64,000 bases of DNA from Bathynomus jamesi (lineage: Eukaryota > Arthropoda > Malacostraca > Isopoda > Cirolanidae), in contig JAJOZX010005636.1 in assembly GCA_023014485.1 (NCBI GenBank), positions 62,001-126,000 on the forward strand, written 5' to 3'. Below the pieces are notes generated by a model. The model saw only the letters and a list, made by a program, of their open reading frames with translations, was not told the origin of the DNA and ran no database searches. Position 1 is the stretch's first letter, and each line of letters begins with the position of its first letter. The position numbers were made by a program, and so were the translations under genes. Below, piece by piece: positions 1 through 9,370 of the stretch.

Positions 1-179
1 AATTATTCACGATGACGTACTCTGTCTTTTGGTGTGAAGTGCGTGTGGTGTAGTTACTTCTGAAAAAAGTTATTGCCCTCAGAAGAGCTGTCCACGAAGT
101 GCTAGTTGGGTTCAAAAGAGATTTGTCTACACACAGTGTGCCTCTCTCTTCTTCTTTCCAGGGATTACAGATTTAGTTT

Positions 180-680
180 GCGTAACGTTTTCGAGTAGTT
201 GAGTTCTTTGCAGCCATCAATGTTAGCTGTGAAATGTTTCTGAGTTTCTTCTAGTTTATTAGTTTCTTCCTTTTTATATGGAGACGTCAAGACTGGGCAG
301 TATTCAAGTTTTGGGATGATCAATATTTTCAGCAGGAGAATCATTAGTCTTGTCCCTTCTTTTCAACATTCTTAGTCCCTGTCCCTCAATTCTTTTTGCT
401 TTGTTTCTCGATATCGGATTTTGTGTCTCGAATTTCGCATCATCGGTAATTATAACCCAAATCGATCGCTTTCGTGCTTCTCTGAATTTCCTATCTATCT
501 GGAGCATAATATGCATTTTGTTTAAGTTCCTCATTTCTATCATATCTCAAGAGCTGAAATTTCTTAGTGTTAAATGTCATGTTGTTGTCTTCTGACCATT
601 TATATATTTTGTTCGTGTCCCTCTGCAAGGCCTACATCTCTTTTGCATCGCTGATTTTTCTGTTGATGTTGGGTTCGGGG
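180..680 (-). pseudogene. Non-LTR retrotransposon reverse transcriptase, C-terminal fragment
   Basis: Read on the minus strand in more than one frame, this stretch gives the part of a LINE reverse transcriptase that follows the catalytic box. It contains a WSEDNNMTFNTKKFQ-like segment (about 620-545), followed by an IITDDAKFETQ segment of the thumb region. Stops and frameshifts interrupt it. The 3150-4560 fragment further upstream on the same strand encodes earlier parts of the same kind of protein, so the two are probably one insertion split by later elements. The clade is uncertain; Jockey/CR1-like is my best guess. Nothing else is visible in 1-180 or 880-1045. Confidence 0.55.
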
Positions 681-1047
681 TTCTTTTATTTCTCCTTTCA
701 CGCTGTCCTTTCTGAGGGAGGGATTACATCATTAAAATTTCCTGTAGACGATTTGGGTAGCGCTACAGAGCAGGTATCAGCTTTCCGAGCTAAGACCTAC
801 CAGCATACGTGGTATAATGAACTTGGGCTTATTGGCATACGTGGTGTTACAAACTTAGGCCGATCAAACAAATGAAAAAGAAATTAAACACGGCACTTGT
901 TTCCACTGTTACTCCTCGGGCGGAGTCTGGTCCTCACTCTTTAGATTTCACTTGGCATTCACTATTTGATTCGGGGATGAAATCAAAACAAGTTTAAGAA
1001 AATAGAATTCTATTGAACAGTTATGTTAACGAGAAAACGATGAAATA

Positions 1048-2233
1048 CGAGGGCCACTCAATATATTTTGCCCCACCTTTTTTTTTTCTTTCCAAGTTTC
1101 CTGTTAAGTTCCAGAAATTTTGTACACAAGTAGTTACATACCTTTTTTACAAGTTTTTATTTTTCCACATAGTCTTCATCCTTTTCTACGGCTTTCCTCC
1201 ATCTCGAAACAAGGGCCTCTATTCCTTGCTGGTAAAAGTCCGCTGGGTTCCGCTGGAGCCACCTCTTAACTTCCCCAACAACCTCATCGTCACTCTGAAA
1301 CTTTCTTCCACGAATAGCATCCTTCATTGGCCCAAACAAATGGAAGTCTGAAGGTGCCAGATCAGGGCTGTACGGAGGGTGGGTAACACAGTCAAGTGCA
1401 TTTTTGTGATGGCCTCTCTTATTTGCAAACTGTTGTGTGGTCTTGCGTTATCGTGGAAAAGAAGGACGTCTTCTAGTTTTCTCTCCGGTCGAACTCGCTT
1501 TATACGTCTCTGGAGCCTCTGTAGGGTAGCAAAATATGCCTGACTTGATTGTTTGTCCTTTCTTCATAATGTCCACCAGAATCACCCCTTTCATGTTCCA
1601 GAAGATGGTGGCCAAAACCTTTCCTGCAGAGGGATCCATTTTGAACTTTTTCTTTCGTGGGGAGTCTGTGTGATGCCACTCCATGTATTGGCGTTTTGTT
1701 TCAGGTTCAAAGTGGTGTACCCAAGTCTCATCCCCAGTCACAATTCGTGAAAGGAAGTCATCCCCTTCTGTCTCGTATCGAACCAACGACTCACAAGCAA
1801 TGCAGCCGATGCAGGGTGAACGCTGCATAACTCATCATCGAGGCTGGCTCTCCCTCTCTCCGATGATCTCACACGTTTAGACCAGTGTCCAACTATGCTC
1901 CGATCAACATCAGCATCTCCGCAAACGTTTTGTAGACGTTTGTGAATATTTCCAACTGTTTCCTTCTCTGCGGTTAAGAAGTCGACAACAGCTCTCTGTT
2001 TACGACGCACATCACTGTCAGACGCCATTTTCGAAACTGCGTTAACCATCGGTTTTATACAAGGGCGTTTAAAAGCGGTTTTACAGTATATAAGGAAGGG
2101 AGGTTCAAACTGGAAAAATCCGGTTATGTGAAGAGCAGAAAGTTCAAACTTACGTCCCAAAAGACATTTCAGCCCCATGGCCTATTATTTAGCTAAGAAA
2201 AAAGGGTGGGGCAAAATATATTGAGTGCCCTAG
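1048..2233 (-). mobile_element. mariner-family DNA transposon, TA-flanked, inactive
   Basis: The ends form terminal inverted repeats of about 35 bp (ACTCAATATATTTTGCCCCA at 1055-1074 and its complement near 2208-2227). They differ by a one-base insertion near the left end. TA dinucleotides flank both sides (1046-1047 and 2234-2235), as expected for Tc1/mariner. Length is about 1.19 kb, typical of mariner. The element lies inside the minus-strand LINE debris, so it inserted later. Confidence 0.85.
1157..2028 (-). pseudogene. mariner transposase, frameshifted
   Basis: This is the cut-and-paste transposase of the surrounding mariner; a live enzyme would bind the terminal repeats and cut with a DDD triad. 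The likely start is the ATG at 2026-2028 (MASDSDVRRKQRAVVDF), opening the N-terminal helix-turn-helix region. A later frame carries the VTGDETWVHHF block with the first catalytic Asp. The C-terminal block (MFGPMKDAIRGRKF to EDYVEK) lies at 1157-1339. The three blocks sit in different frames and the second catalytic region is disrupted around 1340-1450, so the gene is dead. The MASDSD start and the VTGDETWVHHFEPETKRQ block match the mariner group whose relatives are often annotated as SETMAR-like in insects. Confidence 0.85.
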
Positions 2234-2474
2234 TATATAAATATATATACACTCGTATATAAAATATGAATAAATTGTGAATGAGTCGGTGTTTCTTTAA
2301 ACTTTTCAAATATTTAAACTATCTCCCTATCACTCCTTCTCGGACTCCTAAAAAGAGGATTTCAGACTTTGGTGTGAATTTTGGAACGCTCCGCGTCACT
2401 TCCTTCTCTCTCACGGTCTATCTTTCTCCCTGACTCTCTCTGTATCTGTTACTCTGTGTGTCTTCTAACTCTGC

Positions 2475-2502
2475 CTCCTACTCTCTCTCTCTCTCTCTCT
2501 CT
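2475..2502. repeat. (TC)n microsatellite
   Basis: Pure CT dinucleotide run of about 20 bases inside a broader pyrimidine-rich tract (2380-2510). The open frame over it is low complexity and not credible as a gene. Confidence 0.8.
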
Positions 2503-2650
2503 TGTGCTGCGTGGCCTTTTTCTTACTGCAGATTTTGCTGTTCCATTCTCACTTGGTATGTTATTTGTTCTTTTATTATTTACGAACCTAAAACTTAAAA
2601 GTAATTAATACATATTTTTGATAATGTTTACAATTTCCTACCTGTTCTAC

Positions 2651-2812
2651 GATAAAAAAAACCCACTCTAATAGACAGAGTTTATTTTCCCAACAGTTTC
2701 GATGCTCACTGGCATCCTCTTCGTTTTTCTGTTTCCACCCGAAGAAGATGCCAGTGGGCATCGAAACTGTTGTGGAAATAAACTCTGTCTATTAGAGTGG
2801 GTTTTTATTATC
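2651..2812. repeat. Fold-back hairpin of a Penelope-like element end
   Basis: Two arms of about 73 bp (2651-2723 and 2740-2812) are near-perfect inverted copies around a 16-bp spacer. Each arm carries a GAAGATGCC...GGCATCGAAAC core followed by a short tail with AATAAA. That layout (GAAGA, short stem, GAAA) resembles the hammerhead-like motif of Penelope-like element termini and recurs at two other Penelope-like ends in this window. The assignment to Penelope-like elements rests on that motif only. The surrounding bases 2235-2650 and 2815-3140 hold nothing I recognise. Confidence 0.6.
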
Positions 2813-3149
2813 ATAATTTGACCTTCACGTAGAAAAGTGAAGGTTTTGCATTTACCTATTCTACAGTATTCAACTAACTTTATTGGCCTATTTTTCTAAT
2901 ATTTAATTGTAACTTATATAAATCTAGTATAGTATCAAAACTACTTTATATTTAAGGGCCTCAATGAACGAGAATAGAGGAGAGGATCACGTGATACCAA
3001 ACCGATGCCTCATTGGCTGAACGCGAATACAAGTATGAACCAAACGAAACCTGTTGTTCTGGCTTCATGGTTTATGTTACATACTCTTGCTCAAATTCAG
3101 AAAAGGTATATTTCCTATCTTTCATAATCTATCCATTAAACCTAATTTA

Positions 3150-4560
3150 CATTATACATTATGAACTCTCAGTCTATATTCATTATTAAATCCCAATTTT
3201 ACGCTCCCTAGATCGTAAAAATGGGATTTATTCTCTAAAACTGTTCTCCACTCCATTTGGACCATGTGTGACCTGCGTGCTTCCCAATTTATAGCCTTGA
3301 AGTTTAAATTAAAAGTCTCAAATTTGCTTCTTTCTTCAGTATGTGTATTGTTTTTTAATGTTGTCGCCATATTTGTTGATATCTCGATTTTGTGTGGTTC
3401 TGAGCTGCGTACTTCTCATTCTGATGATAATATACCTTGAATTCTGACGACCTGTAGACATTCTCTAAGGAAGTTGTAGATCCATTTCCCCACTTTGCCT
3501 GTTATTCCAATATGTTTCAGTTTATGTGCTATTATACCATCATCACATTTATAGAAAGCTTTAGCAAAATCTGTGTATATGACATCGTAGTTTTCATTGC
3601 CTTCCAGTGCATCTAGGATATTGTCATAGTGCTCTATAAGTTGCGATAGACATGATCTTCCGTCACTGACACTGGTCTATAGTTCTTTGCTTGGGATCTA
3701 TCCCCTCCTTTATATATAGGGATAATGTTTGCTCTTTTCAAGATGCTCGATATTTCCGCAGTGTCTAGGGATCTTCTTCATATCCAATATAAGGGTGTAG
3801 TTATTTAATTTTTACTGTTTTTAATCAATAATGAGTTCCATTTGTCAGGACCTGCAGCTGAATGTGATTTTATTTGTCCTTTAGCCCTCGCTACATCTCC
3901 TGCGGTAAAATCAATGTCTGTTATACAATCTCCTTGCAATTTCTGTTCAAAGAATGCATCTATGTCCGGTATTGTTTGTCATTTTCTGGGGTACTGAAGA
4001 CTGATTCATACTGGGCTCTCAATGTTTTAGATATTTCTTTTAGATTCCTTTCCTTAAGGGCCCGATAGTGGCGCGCGTTTTTGTTTTCCATTTCGCATAG
4101 CTATAAAAGTATTTTGGATTTTCCTTTATTGCTTTTACCGCCGTTTCCTCTTCCTTCTCTGTATGGCCCTTAATCACGGTTTGTATTTCCCTATCGATAT
4201 TCTGCAGTTCTTCTTGTATTACTTTCCTGGCACTGTTGTCTCCGCAATTCGCTAACTTCGCCGCTGCCCTCTTTCTTTTGCTGAACATTCTTATCTTTTG
4301 CCTCTCTAACCAGTTCCTTTCTTTTTGGCTATGCTTTCGGAGCACATTTTCCTAAAATTCTCAGCGTCTCTTCTTCCAAGGTTGTTAACATTTCTTCAGT
4401 TGTTTTATTCTCTAAAACTGTTCCACTCCATTTGGACCATGTGTGATCTGGAGTTTAAATAAACGTCCCAAATTTGCTTCTTTCTTCAGTATGTGTATTG
4501 TCTTTTAATGTTGTCGCCATATTTGTTGATATCTCGATTATGTTGTGGTCTGAGATAATA
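3150..4560 (-). pseudogene. Non-LTR retrotransposon (endonuclease tail, linker, RT palm fragment)
   Basis: Read on the minus strand, 4555-4410 gives an SDHNIIEI-type segment, the SDH end of an APE-like endonuclease. 4345-4040 is an uninterrupted linker region (101 residues, Lys/Arg-rich, containing KENPKYFYSYAKWKTKTR). 3630-3430 gives the RT palm block VIYTDFAKAFYKCDDGIIAH followed by a GKVGKWIYNFL block. Stops and frame changes are frequent. The endonuclease-tail segment occurs a second time at 3415-3232, so part of the element is duplicated. The SDH and DFAKAF blocks identify an APE-type LINE, probably CR1/Jockey-like. A 180-670 fragment on the same strand is probably its 3' part. Confidence 0.75.
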
Positions 4561-4577
4561 GATAATATAAATATATA

Positions 4578-6156
4578 CAGGGTGTTTCAGGAGGAAAGGT
4601 CAATACTTCGGGAGGTGATAGTATCGGTCATTGTGAGAAAAAAGTTCAGATGAACATGTGTCTAATTCTGAATGGTTACGGAGAGAGACCTGTTTGAACC
4701 TGATGCGCGCGCAGCTCTTCCTCCCCCTTCCCTCCCCTATAACCTTGAACCATGTAAGCTGTAATGTAAGCATGTAACATAAGCCAATCGACAGCTGACT
4801 GTTGTGAGTGACATTGTTTGGTGTTTGAAGCAGTGTTAAGAATGCCACGCACCTTCACACATGCCGAATATGCAGATATGGTGTATGTCTACGGTTTTTA
4901 CGATGGAAGTGCAACAGCTGCTGTTGCAGAATACCGTCGACGGTTTCCGAAACGCAGAATTCCGGATCGAAGAGTGTTTATCAGGGTTTTCAACACATTG
5001 CGTGAGATTGGTACACTTCCCAGTGCTCATGTTTCATCTGAACGTGAAGGTCAACAAGATGTGGATGAAGTGGGAAACATTCTTCAGTTGGTAGAGCGTA
5101 GTTCTACTACTAGCTCACGAAGAATTTCTACACGTCTCGGTGTACCACACACAAGAGTATGGCGAACATTACGTGAGGAAGGCTTGCATCCATATCATGT
5201 ACAGCGTGTACAACACCTTAAACCAGGAGACGCTACCATGCGACTGGAATTTTGTCATTGGGTAAATGCTAATCGCCGATTGCTTCGATTAATACTGTTC
5301 ACCGATGAAGCTACTTTCACCCGTGACGGTATCAACAATGCTCGTAACTCTCATCGGTGGTCAGACGAAAATCGAAATGCCACTGTGGAAACAAATTTTC
5401 AACATCGCTTCTCTGACAATGTGTGGTGCGGTATCATCGATGATCAGCTGATTGGCCCTGTTACTTTAGAGAATCGTCTTACAGGACAAAGTTACCTAGA
5501 ATTTCTGCAAAATGAATTGCCAGGACTATTGGAGAATGTTCCTTTGGCTACACGCGCTGGTATGTACTTTCAGCATGACGGAGCTCCTCCACATTCTACC
5601 CGTCTGGTGATGCAATACTTAAATCAAACTTTCCTTGGTCGATGGATCGGCCGCGGTGGTCCCATTCAATGGCCACCAAGGTCTCCAGACCTCTCTCCGT
5701 TAGATTATTGTTTGTGGGGGTGGATGAAAAGTCAAGTTTACAAAAGAAAGGTGGATACACGAGACGAATTGCTCGCGCGCATTTTGGATGCTGCTGCCCG
5801 CATAAAGGAACGTCAAGGTCAACTCAGACGAACAACACGCGATCTTCGCACACGAGTTGCAAAGTGCATTGAGGTTGACGGTGGGATTTTCGAAAACGTA
5901 TTTAAACTGTAACAAATTTGTCATTTCTGTATCTGATACCATTCAAAATGCCAATGTTTAAACATTAAATGTTAGAAACAGTAATTGGTTTCTCTTTCTT
6001 GATTACCATTAACAATGCTTTTGTATTTGTAGATTCAAAAATCTCTTTCTCCGTCACCATTCAGAATTAGACACATGTTCATATGAACTTTTTTTTCTCA
6101 CAATGACCGATACTCTCAACTCCCGAAGTATTGACCTTTCCTCCTGAAACACCCTG
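4578..6156 (+). mobile_element. Complete DD41D-type Tc1/mariner element
   Basis: The element is 1579 bp, begins CAGGGTGTTTCAGGAGGAAA and ends with its complement, with TA (in TATATA) on both sides. The inverted repeats are long, about 120 bp, continuing through the segment read as AATACTTCGGGAG and past TTAGACACATGTTC. One intact transposase gene fills the interior. A second, decayed copy in reverse orientation lies at 24406-25987. With an intact gene and well-matched ends this is the best candidate here for a recently active DNA transposon. Confidence 0.93.
4842..5912 (+). CDS. DD41D-type mariner-like transposase, intact
   Basis: 356 codons without interruption from ATG 4842 ([19 protein letters not shown]). 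An upstream in-frame TTG at 4818 is not needed, and the decayed copy shares the MPRT start. The enzyme should excise and insert its element at TA sites. The N-terminus (about residues 1-110) is a helix-turn-helix region with Arg-rich [14 protein letters not shown], of the kind annotated as DUF4817 in insect proteins. The catalytic core shows [10 protein letters not shown] (first Asp), [10 protein letters not shown] (second Asp) and [16 protein letters not shown] (third Asp). I count 41 residues between the second and third acidic residues, which gives a DD41D triad (rosa/Visitor-like group). The C-terminus is basic and ends in a GGIFENVF motif. No intron, frameshift or stop is seen. Confidence 0.92.
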   Translation: MPRTFTHAEYADMVYVYGFYDGSATAAVAEYRRRFPKRRIPDRRVFIRVFNTLREIGTLPSAHVSSEREGQQDVDEVGNILQLVERSSTTSSRRISTRLGVPHTRVWRTLREEGLHPYHVQRVQHLKPGDATMRLEFCHWVNANRRLLRLILFTDEATFTRDGINNARNSHRWSDENRNATVETNFQHRFSDNVWCGIIDDQLIGPVTLENRLTGQSYLEFLQNELPGLLENVPLATRAGMYFQHDGAPPHSTRLVMQYLNQTFLGRWIGRGGPIQWPPRSPDLSPLDYCLWGWMKSQVYKRKVDTRDELLARILDAAARIKERQGQLRRTTRDLRTRVAKCIEVDGGIFENVFKL

Positions 6157-6639
6157 TATATATTACAGTTTATTTTTTTAAACTATACAGAAGTCCAATG
6201 TTACACTGGTTCCTTCTGTGAACCAAAAAATAAAAACCATGAACAAATGAAGACATGTAGAATAAATATTACAATAAATTCAAATTAATCAGAAACTGTC
6301 GACCACAAATTAAAATGCTATAAAGAAACCAATAGCATAAGAAACCAATAGCAGAATCTTGTGGTACCAATATCAAGTTAATCAATTAGAACTATAGTAT
6401 GACCTTTAAAATGCCTTTATATGCCTTAAAAATATGATTTTATGAACTCGAATGTTGTTTCTCACGTACTATACTGTCTTAATTTACTCATGAGAAGAGA
6501 GTGAAGGACGAGGCCATATGCCTGTAAGTATAGTTTGTGTTGTTAAAATGTAGTTCTTATCGGTGCTACTATAGTATGCGGGTCTACTTCGATTCGGCGG
6601 TCTACCTTTTAATTATAGTTTCTTATCTTGTTTACTAAT
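6157..6639. other. AT-rich spacer, no gene seen
   Basis: I see no coding pattern, inverted repeat or RNA gene here. It separates the DD41D element from the next repeat cluster. Confidence 0.6.
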
Positions 6640-6812
6640 TGCTTGTTTACATTCCAATGTCAATCGTCCTTGACGATTGGTTAGATTTAGTTATGATATT
6701 TTCGTTAGTTTTAACGAAAATATCATGACTAAACCTAACCAATCGTAGGTAGACCACATACTCTAGTAGCACCTTCGGTGCTTTCCTGTTAAAGGGAATA
6801 TCCAACCGCCCG
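6640..6812. repeat. Fold-back repeat and left inverted repeat of the 6.8-8.8 kb block
   Basis: 6665-6755 is a hairpin: CGATTGGTTAG plus TATGATATTTTCGTTAG and its near-complement meet at TTAACGAAAATATC. 6765-6812 (GGTGCTTTCCTGTTAA...CCGCCCGCC) is repeated in inverted orientation at 8768-8815. The same two modules, in mirror order, therefore bound the pseudogene 6823-8360, suggesting they were terminal sequences of one mobile unit. Confidence 0.65.
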
Positions 6813-6822
6813 CCGTGGCAAA

Positions 6823-8360
6823 ATGCCACGTAAATGCGTTAATGACTCAAATAACTTTTGCTATATTTGCGGCAAAGTAACATTAAAATCGCAAAAGAAG
6901 ACGTTAACACCTGCCATCAAGAAAGCGTACCACCTTTATTTTAAGTGCAAATTAGGAGATCAGGACAAAACGTGGGCGCCGCATATATGCTGCATTACAT
7001 GTGCAACTACATTACTTGAGTGGTACAATGGGAAACCGAGGTCAATGGGCTTCGGCAACCCCGTCGTGTGGAGGGAACAAAGTAACCACGTGGATGACTG
7101 TTTATTCTGCATGGTTCCGCCATTACGTGGAATTAGTAAGAAAAACTGGACCCTCGAGTATCCTAATGTTCCATCCGCCATTCGACCTGTGCCCCATAAC
7201 GAAGACATACCTGTGCCCAATCTCCTACCTCCTCAGACACCCTCGATTTGGATGACGAAGAGCATCCTGTAACGAGTACAGATGAAGACATTGCACATCC
7301 CACAACATCACAAGATACCGACTTTGTGCCCAGTGAACTGTCTACAGAACCGCATAAAATCACCCAACACGAACTGAATGACCTCATCAGAGATTTGGAC
7401 TTACCGAAGTCTAAGGCAGAATTGCTCGCCTCACGCCTTCAACAGTGGCATCTTCTTCATGATGATGTCCAAATATCCATGTACCGCACTAGGCAATCCA
7501 CGTTGGAGACTTTCTTCATCAAACATGGTGACTTCGTGTGTGTACAGATGTTGTGGTTTAATAATGCTCTAAATATAACATACAGAGATGACGAATGGAG
7601 GTTGTTCATTGATGCCTCTAGCTAGCCTTAAGGCTGTACTACTTCATAACAAAAACGAAAAAGCTGCCATTCCAATTGGATATTCTGTCCACATGAAGGA
7701 GACTATGAAAATATGCAATATCTGCTTCACCACATAAACTACAACGCTCACAAATGGAGCATATGTGGTGATTTGAAAGTGGTCGGCATTTTCTTGGTCT
7801 CCAGTAGGGTTACACGAAGTACTGATGCTTCCTTTGCGAGTGGGACAGCCGTGCTAGGTCACAGCATTATGAAAGGAAGGAATGGCCTCTAAGAGAACGT
7901 TTAGTGACTCAGTGAGGCAAAAATCAAGGAAGGCATATTTGTTGGTCCTCATATACGAAATCTGATGAAAGATGAACATTCGAGACACTTTGGAGGGCGC
8001 AGAAAAAGAAGCTTGGGTCTCGTTCAAGTCAGTGTCGCAAAATTTCCTTGGAAACAACAGAGCTCCAAATGCAGATGAATTGGTGGATAATATGTTGAAG
8101 GGCGTACCAAAATGGGATGTAACATGTCTCTAAAATTCATTCCTCCATTCCCATTTCGACTTTTTCCCGGCAAACCTTGGTGAAGTAAGTGACGAACATG
8201 GGGAGAGTTTTTTTTCATCAGCAGATTTCAGCTCTTGAGAAACGTTACCAGGGCAAGTGAATTCATCTATGCTGGCTGATTTCTGCTGGTCAGTAATAAG
8301 AGACACTACACAGTCAGGAGTCAAAGAGACAGGCCAAGAGGAAACGACATTGAAGTGAGT
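6823..8360 (+). pseudogene. Decayed copy 1 of a CACTGG-element transposase-like protein
   Basis: From ATG 6823 (MPRKCVNDSNNFCYICGK) the frame runs about 145 codons, then shifts near 7250 to a second frame ending at 7625 (RLFIDASS). Further homology to 7626-8360 is scattered over all frames with many stops. It is clearly paralogous to 9781-11470: both share the opening CYICGK/CFVCGQ zinc-binding pair, GDQDK.WAPH, WRE, LNDLIRDL and EWRLFID. The right end keeps the CACTGGTCAACAAA terminus in reverse complement (about 8543-8556). The left CACTGG end was not found. Function: probably transposition, inferred only. Confidence 0.75.
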
Positions 8361-8559
8361 GTGCTCCTTAAAATACATATATGTTGTGGGATAAATTTTT
8401 ACCAGTACTTACACAATAATTACCATGATATCTTAAAAACGCGAACTAATTAAACAATTTCACTATCATTTTCAAATTCAGCATGCAAAAATACATAAGA
8501 ATCGGCTACTTTCATTAAAGATACAAAACATTCCTTAAAATTTGTTGACCAGTGTTATC

Positions 8560-8815
8560 AAAGGCGTACAGTTGACCCAACCGGGCATTCAATTAACCTA
8601 ACCTGGCATTCAGTTGACCTAACTGGGTATTTTCCGTTATATTAACCTGTTAGGTTAATTCAATGCCCGGTTAGGTCAACTGTACGCCCTTGATGATTGG
8701 TTAGGTTAAGTTGTGATATTTTCGTTAATTTAAACGAAAATGACGAGAGCAAAAATACATAACAAACAGTTTGGTGGCGGGCGGTTGAGTATTCCCGTTA
8801 ACAGGAAAGCACCGC
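8560..8815. repeat. Dispersed palindromic repeat modules, right side of copy 1
   Basis: Several short units of the type GTACAGTTGACC and CGATTGGTTAGGTTA recur (8572-8710). They are followed by GATATTTTCGTTAATTTAAACGAAAAT (8717-8743, a near palindrome) and then GGCGGGCGGTT...CAGGAAAGCACC (8768-8815), the inverse of 6765-6812. The same modules appear in the MITEs at 8946-9093 and 12163-12371. Confidence 0.6.
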
Positions 8816-8945
8816 ACCTTCTTATCTTATCTATAGATGATGGAGTTACATAATATGAAAAATTAGTGAAACTTTGTAAAGTTGAAATTTATATATAATT
8901 TTTAGGATCACCTCCCTCACCACTTTTAAATATAAGAATTCTCGG

Positions 8946-9093
8946 ATCATCTGAAGATCAGGGCCCCTATCCTAACCAATCGTCAAGGGCGTACAGTTGA
9001 CCTAACGATTGGTTAGGTTAGATCGTGATATTTTCGCTAATTAGCCTTATAAGGCTAACTAAAGAAGGCTGGGGGCCCTGATCTTCAGGTGAT
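8946..9093. repeat. Palindromic MITE, short copy
   Basis: Inverted ends ATCATCTGAAGATCAGGGCC and its complement at 9070-9093. The inside carries CGATTGGTTAGGTTAG, TGATATTTTCGCTAATTAGCC and TTATAAGGCTAACTAAAGAAGG. A longer relative is at 12163-12371. There is no coding capacity. Confidence 0.65.
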
Positions 9094-9370
9094 TCAAAAT
9101 AATTATGATAGAAACATTATGGACAACTAATTTTATAGTTCTAAAAGCAATTTCAGATGTATGCTTGTTACCACCCTTAAGTTACTTATTAATTTATGGC
9201 TTTACTGACTTCAAAAAGAGTTTAGCGAAAAACACAAGTGGTTTCCGATTCGATTTAAAGTGAAACAGAGACACGCTAGATTGGAAATGGTTTGTTGGTT
9301 TGTTGAAACTGAAGTGGAAAGGATGGAAAATAGTTTTAAAGTAATTTGCTACTCTCGTTCCATTTAATTA

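Noticed and set aside
1553..1880. Plus-strand frames inside the mariner
   Set aside because: Shadows of the minus-strand transposase.
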